Assembly: GCF_004362515.1 (NCBI RefSeq)
Contig: NZ_SNXU01000001.1
Location: forward strand, 2,232,001-2,296,000
DNA length: 64,000 nucleotides
Origin: Actinokineospora alba
GTDB lineage: Bacteria > Actinomycetota > Actinomycetes > Mycobacteriales > Pseudonocardiaceae
Direction: 5' to 3'
Position numbers and translations under genes: made by a program. Positions 1 to 9,368 of this stretch are shown here, piece by piece. The notes beneath the pieces are model-generated. The model was not told the DNA's origin and did no database searches. It worked only from the letters and a program-made list of their open reading frames with translations. Numbering within the stretch: position 1 is the first letter of the stretch; the number at the start of each line of letters is the position of its first letter.

Positions 1-1710
1 TTCGACGCCGTGCACGACCAGGCGGTCCGGATGGCGACCGAGCAGGCGCTGCTGCGCGACAACATCAACTCGATCTTCGTCAACCTCTCCCGGCGCAGCC
101 AGACGCTCGTCGAGCGCCAGCTCTCGCTGATCGACCGGCTCGAGCAGGACGAGCAGGACCCCGACCAGCTCGCCAGCCTCTTCGAGCTCGACCACCTCGC
201 CACCCGCATGCGGCGAAACTCCGAAAGCCTGCTGGTGCTCTCCGGCTCCGGCCTGAGCCGCCAGCTCAGCCGCCCGGTGCCCGCCGCCGAGGTCGTCGGC
301 GCCGCGGTCTCCGAGGTCGAGCAGTACGCCCGCATCGAGGTGCTGTCCGCTCCGGACATCGCCGTGCAGGGCCGCGCCGTCTCCGACCTCGTCCACCTGA
401 TCGCCGAGCTGCTGGACAACGCGACCTCCTTCTCCGAGCCGGAGAAGAAGGTCTACGTCCGGATGGCGGTGACCAGGAAGAAGGAACTCGCCATCCAGAT
501 CACCGACTCCGGTGTCGGTATGAACGAGGACGAGATCGAGAACGCCAACACCCGCCTCGCCGACCCGCCCGACCTCGACGTCGCGGTGACCAGGCGAATG
601 GGCCTCTACGTGGTCGCCCGGCTCGCCAAGCGGCACGACATCGTCGTGCGGCTGCGCGACAACGAGGACATCGAGGGCGGCCTGATCGCCCGGATCACCG
701 TCCCCGCGGGCCTGGTCCACGGCTCCGGCGCCCCGGCGCAGACCAACAACATCATCTCGCCGATCAGCCTCCCGCCCGCCATCGGCGACACGGCGGCCAA
801 GGCCAGCGGCATCGCGGGGGCCTTCACCGGCAGCATGCCGCGGCTGCGCTCCGACGGCGGCGTGGTGGCCGAGTCCCCGGTGGAGCGCTCCGCCGAGCAG
901 GTCACCGGCTACCCGCCGTTCCAGCCGAGCTTCGGCGCCGACAAGATCGACGACACCGGCGGCTGGGGTCCCCCCGCCTCCCCGGAGGAGATCAACTCCG
1001 CGCTCAACGGCCACATCTACGACGACTCGGGCGTCGGACTGTTCGGCACCCCGATGCCGGAACAGCCCTACGACGACGACGTAAACGGCGCCTACGCCTA
1101 CGAGCCGCCGCCCCGGCCCGCCGAGCAGACCCACGGCGGCGACGCCCCCACGGAGCGGCTGCCGATCTACGAGGCCGTCCTGTCGCAGTGGTTCGAAGCG
1201 GGTGACACCGGCTCCACCCCCGCCGCCAACGGCAACCCGCCCGCGAACGGCACCATCAACGGCGCACTGACCCCGGCCGAGCCCGAAGCAGACCACCACG
1301 CGGAGCCCACGGCCGACGCCGTCGAGGCGCCCGCCGCGGCGGCCGAACCCGAGCCCGCACCGGAGCCCGAACCGGCCCCCGTCGTCGATCCCTGGGTTTC
1401 CCCAGGTGACGACGGTTGGCAGCGGGCCCGTGCACTGCTCGACCACAGTGCTGACACCATGACTACCGCAGGACTGCCCAAGCGGGTCCCCAAAGCCCAC
1501 TTGGTCCCCGGTTCGGCAGCGCCAAGGGAGGAGACCACCGGTGAACAGCCGGCGGTGCCTCCACTGCCTCCCCGCACGGCGGACGCGATCCGCGGCCGCA
1601 TGTCGAGCTTCCAACAAGGGGTTCGGCGGGGCCGACACGCCCTTGTCGACGCTTACCCTGGTGACCAGACCGGTTCAGACGAGAGCCGCCAAGACGAGGA
1701 GCAGGAGTGA
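1..1710 (+). CDS. Conservon sensor-kinase-like ATPase (CvnA type), 5' end outside the window
   Basis: The reading frame is open from base 1, so the N-terminus (normally signal/sensor and membrane segments) lies upstream and only 569 residues are visible. A dimerisation-like helix with LDHLATRMRR is followed by a histidine-kinase-type ATPase fold: N-box ELLDNA and G-box DSGVGM. The C-terminal half is a long Pro/Glu/Ala-rich disordered tail. The three genes that follow (roadblock, DUF742, GTPase) make this the first gene of a conservon, the four-protein modules known from Streptomyces, thought to work like a eukaryotic G-protein-coupled system at the membrane. Its stop overlaps the next start by 4 bases, indicating one operon. 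Actual kinase activity is not shown. Confidence 0.9.
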   Translation, partial: FDAVHDQAVRMATEQALLRDNINSIFVNLSRRSQTLVERQLSLIDRLEQDEQDPDQLASLFELDHLATRMRRNSESLLVLSGSGLSRQLSRPVPAAEVVGAAVSEVEQYARIEVLSAPDIAVQGRAVSDLVHLIAELLDNATSFSEPEKKVYVRMAVTRKKELAIQITDSGVGMNEDEIENANTRLADPPDLDVAVTRRMGLYVVARLAKRHDIVVRLRDNEDIEGGLIARITVPAGLVHGSGAPAQTNNIISPISLPPAIGDTAAKASGIAGAFTGSMPRLRSDGGVVAESPVERSAEQVTGYPPFQPSFGADKIDDTGGWGPPASPEEINSALNGHIYDDSGVGLFGTPMPEQPYDDDVNGAYAYEPPPRPAEQTHGGDAPTERLPIYEAVLSQWFEAGDTGSTPAANGNPPANGTINGALTPAEPEADHHAEPTADAVEAPAAAAEPEPAPEPEPAPVVDPWVSPGDDGWQRARALLDHSADTMTTAGLPKRVPKAHLVPGSAAPREETTGEQPAVPPLPPRTADAIRGRMSSFQQGVRRGRHALVDAYPGDQTGSDESRQDEEQE

Positions 1711-2132
1711 CGACCGCGTCAGTACAGCAGCCCGGCAGCTTCGGGTGGCTCATCACCGATTTCGTTCGCCAGGTCCCCGGCGTCGCGCACGCCGTGGTGG
1801 TCTCCGCCGACGGACTGCTGTTGGCCGGATCGCAGGGCTTGCCCCGCGACCGCGCCGAACAGCTCTCCGCGGTGGCGTCCGGCCTGGTGAGTCTCACCGC
1901 CGGTGCCGCGAGGTGCTTCGAAGCGGGCGGGGTCAACCAGACCGTGGTCGAGATGGACCGCGGTTACCTGTTCCTGATGTCGATCTCGGACGGCTCGTGC
2001 CTCGCGGTGCTCGCCGCTCCGAACTGCGACATCGGACTGGTCGCCTACGAGATGACCCTCCTGGTCGAGCGAGTCGGCCAGCAGATGACGCCCGAGCTGC
2101 GCGCGCAGCTTCAGGGCTCGCAGCGCAGGTAA
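1707..2132 (+). CDS. Roadblock/LC7 domain protein (CvnB type)
   Basis: A 141-residue protein that is a single roadblock/LC7 domain, starting with a GTG that overlaps the upstream stop (GTGA). The strand-helix pattern around residues 10-125, with AHAVVVSADGLLLAGS near the N-terminus and MTLLVERVG near the C-terminus, is typical of bacterial MglB-like proteins. In conservons this protein is the presumed GTPase-activating or scaffold partner of the downstream Ras-like GTPase and binds the membrane kinase. Cytoplasmic, with no signal or membrane segment. Confidence 0.92.
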   Translation: MTTASVQQPGSFGWLITDFVRQVPGVAHAVVVSADGLLLAGSQGLPRDRAEQLSAVASGLVSLTAGAARCFEAGGVNQTVVEMDRGYLFLMSISDGSCLAVLAAPNCDIGLVAYEMTLLVERVGQQMTPELRAQLQGSQRR

Positions 2133-2156
2133 TCGAGACGGCGGGGTGAGAGCGCG

Positions 2157-2849
2157 ATGAGTACGGGGCGCCGGGCGACCGGCAGGCGTACCGAGGACGA
2201 CTTCTCCTACCGGGACTTGTTCGGCTCGGACTCCCGCTTCGGCGAATCCGACCTCGATGAACCCCTGGATGAGCCCGAGCGGAGGCTGACGGAGATGTCG
2301 GAACGCGGCTGGGAGGACCTGCCCGAACATGGCATCGGCGACCCGCCGAACCGGTTCGACATCGATGGGTTCCGGGCGAGGCTCTTCGGCGGGCCGAGCG
2401 CGGCGCTCTACGGCGACTCGGGTATCCCCGCGCAGTCCGACTGGGACAGCAAGGAGATCCCCGCGGTCCCGACGTTCGACCCGGAGCCGGAGCACGACCC
2501 GCTGCAGGAAACCGGTTCACTGGTGCGTCCGTACACCAAGACCGGTGGTCGGACCCGCTCCGACTACGACCTGGCGATCGAGGCTCTGGTCTCCACCAGT
2601 GACCGAGGCCGAGTCCCCGACGCGGCGGTGCGCCCGGAGCACAGATCCATCTGCGGCCTGTGCCTGGATACTCGTTCGGTCGCCGAGGTCGCCGCGCACC
2701 TGCGGCTTCCGCTCGGCGTCGCCCGGGTCCTGATCGGGGACATGGCGGGAATGGGCCTGGTCTCGATCCACCAGAGCGGCATGGTCGTGGGCGACCGGCC
2801 GTCGATCGAATTCATGGAAAGGGTGCTCAGTGGGCTCCGCAGGCTCTAG
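2157..2849 (+). CDS. DUF742 protein (CvnC type)
   Basis: A 230-residue protein. The first 110 residues are charged and low-complexity; the DUF742 domain lies at about residues 115-228 (VRPYTKTGGRTR, then HRSICGLC, EVAAHLRLPLGVARVLIGDM, ending ERVLSGLRRL). The last part looks like a winged-helix fold. DUF742 proteins occur almost only as the third gene of conservons, so the assignment rests on both family and position. The start is the ATG 24 bases after the roadblock stop. The coding region overlaps the GTPase start by 20 bases, which suggests translational coupling. Its molecular role is unknown. Confidence 0.9.
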   Translation: MSTGRRATGRRTEDDFSYRDLFGSDSRFGESDLDEPLDEPERRLTEMSERGWEDLPEHGIGDPPNRFDIDGFRARLFGGPSAALYGDSGIPAQSDWDSKEIPAVPTFDPEPEHDPLQETGSLVRPYTKTGGRTRSDYDLAIEALVSTSDRGRVPDAAVRPEHRSICGLCLDTRSVAEVAAHLRLPLGVARVLIGDMAGMGLVSIHQSGMVVGDRPSIEFMERVLSGLRRL

Positions 2850-3435
2850 TCCTCTCAGCGCGCGTGGCGCGGCACCGCAGCCGACCACCTCGGCCAAGAT
2901 CGTGGTCGCCGGTGGGTTCGGCGTGGGCAAGACGACCCTGGTCGGCTCGGTCTCCGAGATCGTGCCGCTGACCACCGAGGCCGTCATGACCGAGGCCAGC
3001 GTGGACGTCGACGACCTGTCGTCGACGCCGAACAAGACGACCACCACGGTGGCGATGGACTTCGGTCGCGTCTCGCTCGACTCCGACCTGATCCTGTACC
3101 TGTTCGGTACACCGGGTCAGCACCGATTCTGGTTCATGTGGGACGACCTGGTCCGCGGCGCCATCGGCGCCATCGTCCTGGTCGACACCCGGCGCCTGGC
3201 CGACGCGTTCGCGTCCATCGACTTCTTCGAGGACCGCGGACTGCCGTACATCATCGCGCTGAACTGCTTCGACCGCGTTCTGCACCACCGCATCGACGAC
3301 GTGCGCGACGCGCTCACCGTCGAGCCGTCGGTGCCGATCGTCACGACCGACGCGCGTGACCGCGACTCCACCAAGGAAGCGCTCATCACCCTCGTCCAAC
3401 ACGCCATGCAACAACGCATGTCCCGCGCCGTCTAG
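2830..3435 (+). CDS. Ras-like GTP-binding protein (CvnD type)
   Basis: A 201-residue small GTPase. P-loop GGFGVGKT is at residues 28-35, the G3 switch reads GTPGQ, and the G4 motif NCFD replaces the usual NKxD, as in the MglA/Cvn group. It starts at a GTG inside the DUF742 gene and ends the four-gene conservon operon. Members of this family toggle between GTP and GDP forms and are regulated by the roadblock partner. Unlike some Streptomyces conservons there is no cytochrome P450 (CvnE) downstream; the next element is a long hairpin followed by a convergent gene. Confidence 0.93.
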   Translation: MGSAGSSPLSARGAAPQPTTSAKIVVAGGFGVGKTTLVGSVSEIVPLTTEAVMTEASVDVDDLSSTPNKTTTTVAMDFGRVSLDSDLILYLFGTPGQHRFWFMWDDLVRGAIGAIVLVDTRRLADAFASIDFFEDRGLPYIIALNCFDRVLHHRIDDVRDALTVEPSVPIVTTDARDRDSTKEALITLVQHAMQQRMSRAV

Positions 3436-3436
3436 G

Positions 3437-3562
3437 CGCGAGTCGCCCCCTCAGGCAAACGAGTCGCCCCTCCCTGCAACTGAGTTCGACATTCACGTCC
3501 GCGCGAATGTCGAACTCACTCGCCGGGAGGGGCGACTCGTTTGCCTGGCGGGGCGACTCGCG
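3437..3562. terminator. 126-bp near-perfect inverted repeat between convergent genes
   Basis: Left arm 3437-3494 and right arm 3505-3562 are 58 nt each with 5 mismatches, separated by a 10-nt spacer at 3495-3504. It begins one base after the GTPase stop and ends one base before the stop of the convergent helicase-associated gene, so it can act as a terminator for both. Each arm holds two copies of GAGTCGCCCC plus GAGTTCGACATTC near the loop. It is much longer than an ordinary terminator and may be a mobile palindromic repeat serving this role. Confidence 0.85.
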
Positions 3563-3563
3563 G

Positions 3564-5804
3564 TTATTCCTCGACCAGGGCTGCGCTGGTTATGCGGTGG
3601 ACGGGGAGGCGGTGGAGGTCGTCGCCGGTGGGGTCGTGGCCCTCTACTACGCCGCCGCCTAGGCGGACTGGGATGAGGACGCGTTGGACGGCGCTGCCGT
3701 GGCCGTCGACCATGCCGATCCACACCTTGCTGCCATCCTGGATGGCCGTCTTGAGCAGGGCCATCACCTCCGCCAGGTTCGCCCCGCCGGAGCTCGGCGA
3801 CACCGGGCGGCTGCGCCTGCTCTCCGCCGCACGATCGCCCGCCCGCATGCTGCGCACGATCTCCGCCAGCTGCTCCGGGTCGGCCACCCGCGTGCCCGCC
3901 GGCCTGCGCAGCGCCCGCGCGGCCGTCTGCACCCGCCTGCCCGTGGGCCGCAGGTCGACGACCTGGCCGTCGACGTCCTCCGCCGCCGGGGCGAACCCGG
4001 CCGCGCGCAGCTCGTCGAGGATCTCCAGCAGCGGCAGCGGACTGATCAGCACGGTCGGCGCGATCCGGCGCAGCCGCAGCGATGCCGCCACCGGGTGCGC
4101 GGCGACCTCCGCGACCAGCGCCGGGTCGTCGCAGCGCAGGAACGACGTGGCCGCGCCGCCGCGCAGCCTGCCGTGCCTGCGGGCGACGTCGTCGATCAGG
4201 TAGGTCAGCGACTGCGGGATCGGCGTGCGGGACCGCAGGCGGAACAGTTCATGCAGGTCAGAGGCGGTGCGGCCGACGTCGAGCGCGCGCCGGATCGACG
4301 TCTCCGACACCCGGTAGACCGTGGCGCTGCCCGCGGACTCGACGTCGGCGACCTCGCCGACCTGGGCGGCCAGGTGCGGTTCGAGCACGCCGGGGGCGAC
4401 GACGGTCAGGTCGGCCTGCACCAGGAAGTGGTCGATCGGCTCCGGCATCGCCTCGGCCATCCGCTTCGCGGCCGCCGCGGCACCTTCGTCGAGCAGCGCC
4501 CGGCCGGGGCCGCTCACCGCGCCGAGCGCGACGATGCCGAGGGCGGAGGCCTCGGTCAGGGTCCAGCGGACGATCTCGTCGCGAAGCCTGCCGCCGCGCC
4601 GGGGCGCGCGCCAGGCGAGGAGGGCGGCGAGTTCGTCAGGGGAGGCGATGCCGGTGCCGGGTTTGAGGTCGGCGAGGGCGGTCAGCACCCGCAGCCGCTC
4701 CAGCGGCGCGACCGGGCGACGCAGGTCCTCCGACAGCGGCGCGAGCAGCTTGTCCTTGCCGTCGCGCAGGCCGCCGAGCCCGGGCAGCCGCGGCAGGTCG
4801 AGCCACGCGGCCGCGAGCGTCGCCCAGCGGTTGGCGGGGGAGGCGGCGAGCCAGAGATCGGCGTGGTTGGTCGGGATCCACTCGGGGATCACCGTGTCGG
4901 TCTCGGCGATCAGGCTCGCGCCGAAGGCCAGTTCGGCGAGCAGGGTCGCCTGCCGCTCGCTGATGTCGAGGGCCTTGGTCAGCCGCCGCACGTCGCGCAC
5001 GCCCAGGCCGCCGGATTTGAGCGTCGTGGCGGGGTCGTCGGACCACATGTGGATGAGCGCTTCCATGTGCCGCAACACTTCGAGCGTCTCACTCGCCGCC
5101 GTCGCGTCCACAGTGGACTGCTTGTGCGCGGTGGTGTGCAGCGTCGGCTCGGTGAGGGCGCCGACGCGCTCGCGGCGCACGGCCAACCCGACCTCGCGCG
5201 GCAGCTCGACGGTCTGCGCGTCCACCCGCACCAGCAGGCCGCGGGCGAGCAGCCGCTGGATCGGGGTCCGCGCGTCGGCCAGCGGGAGGATCTCCGCGGC
5301 GTCCTTCGTGCGGCCGACCGGCTGACCGTGAGCGAGGGCCGTGACGACCTTGCGCTCGTCGTCCTCGATCTCGGCCAGCAGCACGGACACGTCGACGTCG
5401 GTCAGCGACGGCGAGGACCGGCCGAGCCCGCCGGGGTAGAGGCCGCCTGCTTCCCGGGCGGCGGGGACGAGGCTGATCCCGTCGTCGTCGCCCCAGGCGA
5501 GGATCATGCCGCGCAGCGTGTCCGCGGCTTCCCTGAGCCGCTCGGGCGGCACGTCGAGCAGGCCGTCGAGCGGGACGGGCTGCCGGTCGGCACCCGCCGT
5601 GAGCAGGGCGTCGAGGACGGCGAGGGTGAAGGTGTCGAGCCCTTCGGCCGCTCTGGCGACGGACGCGCGGGTTCCGGCCCTGGTGGCGAGCACCGTGGTG
5701 TCGGCGGGCCGCGGTGTGGCCAGATCCGGCCGCAGGCGCAGTACCTCGGCCAGCGCCTCGTCGTCCCGGGCGCGCAGCCAATCGGTGAGCGTGGTGCTGG
5801 ACAC
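3564..5804 (-). CDS. Helicase-associated (XPB/Ssl2-like domain) protein
   Basis: A 746-residue cytoplasmic protein beginning VSSTTLTDWL and ending near RVLIPVRLGGGVVEGHDPTG. It matches the actinobacterial family annotated as helicase C-terminal or XPB/Ssl2-like domain protein, in M. tuberculosis Rv0862c, next to the XPB helicase gene; no Walker motifs are visible, so it is a helicase partner at most. The frame stays open to a GTG at 5870 (768 aa), but the GTG at 5804 gives the conserved N-terminus and leaves space for a promoter shared with the divergent small gene. The last 40 residues reproduce the family C-terminus. Function is unproven. Confidence 0.82.
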   Translation of the reverse strand: MSSTTLTDWLRARDDEALAEVLRLRPDLATPRPADTTVLATRAGTRASVARAAEGLDTFTLAVLDALLTAGADRQPVPLDGLLDVPPERLREAADTLRGMILAWGDDDGISLVPAAREAGGLYPGGLGRSSPSLTDVDVSVLLAEIEDDERKVVTALAHGQPVGRTKDAAEILPLADARTPIQRLLARGLLVRVDAQTVELPREVGLAVRRERVGALTEPTLHTTAHKQSTVDATAASETLEVLRHMEALIHMWSDDPATTLKSGGLGVRDVRRLTKALDISERQATLLAELAFGASLIAETDTVIPEWIPTNHADLWLAASPANRWATLAAAWLDLPRLPGLGGLRDGKDKLLAPLSEDLRRPVAPLERLRVLTALADLKPGTGIASPDELAALLAWRAPRRGGRLRDEIVRWTLTEASALGIVALGAVSGPGRALLDEGAAAAAKRMAEAMPEPIDHFLVQADLTVVAPGVLEPHLAAQVGEVADVESAGSATVYRVSETSIRRALDVGRTASDLHELFRLRSRTPIPQSLTYLIDDVARRHGRLRGGAATSFLRCDDPALVAEVAAHPVAASLRLRRIAPTVLISPLPLLEILDELRAAGFAPAAEDVDGQVVDLRPTGRRVQTAARALRRPAGTRVADPEQLAEIVRSMRAGDRAAESRRSRPVSPSSGGANLAEVMALLKTAIQDGSKVWIGMVDGHGSAVQRVLIPVRLGGGVVEGHDPTGDDLHRLPVHRITSAALVEE

Positions 5805-5847
5805 CCTGACCACGGTATACGGCCCGGCCTTCCGGTAATCTCCGTAC

Positions 5848-5866
5848 TCGCGAAACCTGTTCGCGA
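5848..5866. promoter_or_regulatory. Perfect palindrome TCGCGAA-N5-TTCGCGA
   Basis: Arms at 5848-5854 and 5860-5866 are exact inverted repeats. The site sits between the divergent helicase-associated gene and the small gene at 5883, just before the latter's ribosome site. Its placement suits an operator; the binding protein is unknown. Confidence 0.45.
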
Positions 5867-5882
5867 ACACCTAGGAGGAGCC

Positions 5883-6071
5883 GTGGCGAAGGCCGCCAAG
5901 AGCCACCGTGTCGACCCGCACTGGGCGGGGGACGACGACCACGGCGTGCACCCGGTCAGCGAGCTGGCGTCAGACCGCCAGGGCGCGCTCTCGCCGTACG
6001 GCGACGTCACGTTCCCGTTGGAGAAGGTGCCCTACCAGCACCCGGTCACGGAGATCAACAAGACCCCCTGA
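5883..6071 (+). CDS. Small conserved actinobacterial protein (62 aa)
   Basis: A 62-residue protein starting at GTG 5883, with a strong AGGAGG ribosome site 5 bases upstream. The sequence starts MAKAAKSHRVDPHWAGDD and ends VPYQHPVTEINKTP; it is hydrophilic, with no membrane segment or Cys motif. Position (divergent from the helicase-associated gene, upstream of the moa block) matches Rv0863 of M. tuberculosis, also a small conserved protein of unknown function. Good start signal and synteny make it a real gene even though it sits inside a much longer spurious frame. No function can be assigned. Confidence 0.75.
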   Translation: MAKAAKSHRVDPHWAGDDDHGVHPVSELASDRQGALSPYGDVTFPLEKVPYQHPVTEINKTP

Positions 6072-6132
6072 CCCTGGGCGTGACATGCGCCTACTACCGG
6101 TCGGTACACAGAAGGTGATCACGCCGCCGCGC

Positions 6133-6138
6133 TAGGCT
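6133..6138 (+). promoter_or_regulatory. -10 box TAGGCT of the malic enzyme gene
   Basis: The hexamer TAGGCT lies 40 nt upstream of the malic enzyme ATG, which would give a leader of about 34 nt containing the GGAG ribosome site. The same hexamer recurs before several other genes in this window. Confidence 0.4.
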
Positions 6139-6178
6139 CGCTCCATTCAAGACGCTGCCGTCTTCTTTGGAGCCCCGC

Positions 6179-7573
<1,395 letters not shown>

Positions 7574-7577
7574 GTAC

Positions 7578-7590
7578 TAGGCTCGATTTG
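7578..7590 (+). promoter_or_regulatory. -10 box TAGGCT placed for a leaderless moaC transcript
   Basis: TAGGCT at 7578-7583 ends 6 nt before the GTG of moaC at 7590, so transcription is predicted to begin at the start codon. No ribosome site precedes the GTG. Confidence 0.55.
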
Positions 7591-8069
7591 TGGGTGAACT
7601 GAGTCATGTCGATGCCAGCGGCGCGGCCCGAATGGTCGACGTCTCCGCCAAGGACGTCACCGCGCGCACCGCGGTGGCCAGCGGGGTCGTCCGAACCACC
7701 GAGGAAGTAGTCGCGCTGCTGCGGCGGGACGGCCTGCCCAAGGGTGACGCGCTCGCCACGGCCCGGATCGCCGGGATCATGGCGGCGAAGAAGACCTCGG
7801 AGCTGGTGCCGCTGTGCCACCCGATCGCCATCTCCGGTGTCCGGGTGGACTTCGACCTCGACGGGCCGGAGGTGCGGATCTCGGCGACCGTGCGGACCAA
7901 CGACCGCACCGGCGTCGAGATGGAGGCGCTCACCGCCGTGGCGGTCTGCGGGCTCACCCTGCACGACATGATCAAGGCCGTCGACCCGGCCGCCGTGCTC
8001 GACGCGGTCCGCGTGGAGCGCAAGGACGGCGGGAAGAGCGGCACCTGGGTCCGGGAGGAGCAGTCGTGA
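7590..8069 (+). CDS. moaC: Cyclic pyranopterin monophosphate synthase MoaC
   Basis: A 159-residue protein, the usual MoaC length, which converts the product of MoaA into cyclic pyranopterin monophosphate in molybdenum cofactor synthesis. Diagnostic motifs are present: VDVSAKDVTARTAVASG near the N-terminus, PLCHPI at about residue 75, and TGVEMEALTAV followed by HDMIKAVDP. It starts at GTG 7590 with a leaderless promoter and overlaps the following gene by GTGA, so the two are cotranscribed. Confidence 0.96.
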   Translation: MGELSHVDASGAARMVDVSAKDVTARTAVASGVVRTTEEVVALLRRDGLPKGDALATARIAGIMAAKKTSELVPLCHPIAISGVRVDFDLDGPEVRISATVRTNDRTGVEMEALTAVAVCGLTLHDMIKAVDPAAVLDAVRVERKDGGKSGTWVREEQS

Positions 8070-8980
8070 GCACCGCACACGTCATCACCGCGTCCAACAG
8101 GGCGGCCACCGGGGTATATGAGGACAAGACCGGCCCGGTCATCGTCGCGTGGCTGCGTGGGCGCGGCTTCGACGTCCCGGACCCGGTGGTGGTGCGCGAC
8201 GGCGCCCCGGTCGAGACGGCCCTGAGGGCGGCTGTCGCCGCCGGGGTGGACGTCGTGGTGACCACGGGCGGCACGGGCCTCACCCCCACCGACGGCACCC
8301 CGGAGGCGACGCGGGCGGTCCTGGACTACGAGATCCCGGGCCTCGCCGACGCCATCCGGGCCGCCGGACTGCCCAAGGTGCCGACGGCGGTGCTGTCCCG
8401 GGGCCTGGCCGGGGTCGCCGGGCGCACGCTCGTGGTGAACCTGCCGGGGTCCTCCGGCGGCGTCCGGGACGGTCTGGCTGTGTTGGAGCCGGTCTTGGCC
8501 CACGCCGTGGACCAGCTGCGCGGCGGGGACCACCCGCGGCCTGCCGAGGCTGCTGTTACGGCTGAGGTGCTGCGGGCCGATATCAGCGAGTCCACGATCA
8601 GCGTCGAGGAGCACGCGGCCCTGGTGGAACACGCCGCCGCGGGTGCTGTGGTGACGTTCGCGGGGGTTGTCCGCGACCACGACCACGGGCGGGGCGTGCG
8701 GGGGCTGAGCTATGAGGGGCACCCCAACGCCAAGGACATCGTCGCCGAAGTGGCGGCTGACGTCGCGCGGCGTCCTGGGGTGCGGGCCATCGCGGTGAGC
8801 CATCGGATCGGGGACTTGGCGATTGGGGACGTGGCCCTGGCTTGCGCCGTGGCCGCTGAGCATCGGCGGGAGGCGTTTGTGGCCTGCGCGGATCTGGTTG
8901 ATGAGGTGAAGGCGCGGTTGCCGATCTGGAAGCATCAGCTCTTCACTGATGGCACTGATGAGTGGGTCAACTGCCCCTGA
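8066..8980 (+). CDS. MogA/MoaB-MoaE fusion protein for molybdopterin synthesis
   Basis: A 304-residue two-domain protein. Residues 1-155 are a MogA/MoaB molybdopterin adenylyltransferase-like domain, with TTGGTGLTPTDGTPEAT and NLPGSSGGV. Residues 170-304 are MoaE, the large subunit of molybdopterin synthase, with FAGVVRDHDHG, HRIGDLAIGD and PIWKHQLF, whose Lys is the expected catalytic residue. In M. tuberculosis the same position holds separate mog and moaE2 genes; here they are one frame without any stop or frameshift. Start is the GTG overlapping the moaC stop. Partners would be the MoaD at 10463 and a MoeA encoded elsewhere. Confidence 0.92.
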   Translation: MSTAHVITASNRAATGVYEDKTGPVIVAWLRGRGFDVPDPVVVRDGAPVETALRAAVAAGVDVVVTTGGTGLTPTDGTPEATRAVLDYEIPGLADAIRAAGLPKVPTAVLSRGLAGVAGRTLVVNLPGSSGGVRDGLAVLEPVLAHAVDQLRGGDHPRPAEAAVTAEVLRADISESTISVEEHAALVEHAAAGAVVTFAGVVRDHDHGRGVRGLSYEGHPNAKDIVAEVAADVARRPGVRAIAVSHRIGDLAIGDVALACAVAAEHRREAFVACADLVDEVKARLPIWKHQLFTDGTDEWVNCP

Positions 8981-9053
8981 CCACGCGGCACCCAAACCAG
9001 CGAACTACCTGGACACTGCCACTGGCACTTTCCTTGCACCTTGGATGAGTGGT

Positions 9054-9191
9054 GCCTGTTTGGGTGGTTCGCCTTGATTTGGGGCCCCTCGAAATGGGCC
9101 GTGCGGGTCAAAAGGCGAGCTCAAGGAACCTCACCCGCACCGCGATTTTGGCCCATTTCACCCCAAATCAAGGCGAACCACCCAAACAGGC
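9054..9191. terminator. 138-bp nested inverted repeat with perfect 31-bp ends
   Basis: Outer arms 9054-9084 and 9161-9191 are 31 nt and identical as inverted repeats. Inside them are two further paired blocks, 9091-9100 with 9150-9159 and 9101-9108 with 9133-9140. It lies between the convergent fusion gene (ends 8980) and rpfA (ends 9369). The structure could end transcription on both strands, but its length and perfect ends resemble a miniature palindromic element. No gene was found in 8981-9298. Confidence 0.8.
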
Positions 9192-9298
9192 CGTTCGGTT
9201 CGGCCCGTTGCGCAGGGTGGGGGCAGGTGCCCAGCGGTGCCACTGCGGCAGGGGCGGTAGGCGCCCCCGATCGAACCTGCCGACACGTCCAAATAGAA

Positions 9299-9337
9299 CC
9301 GGACCCTCACCGCCGGGGGGTAGCGGTAAGGGTCCGG
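9299..9337 (-). terminator. Intrinsic terminator of rpfA
   Basis: A 15-bp stem (9299-9313 with 9323-9337, one mismatch that becomes a G-U pair in the minus-strand RNA) lies 31 nt after the rpfA stop. On that strand it is followed by a T-rich run (TTCTATTT), which is unusual for this GC-rich DNA and supports rho-independent termination. Confidence 0.8.
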
Positions 9338-9368
9338 AGCTGGGGCCCCATAAAGCGGGGCGTCAAAC

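Noticed and set aside
3684..6071. A 795-residue plus-strand frame opposite the helicase-associated gene
   Set aside because: It is the GC-rich complement of the real minus-strand gene, full of Arg/Gly/Gln/His runs. Only its last 62 codons, with their own GTG and ribosome site, form a real gene.
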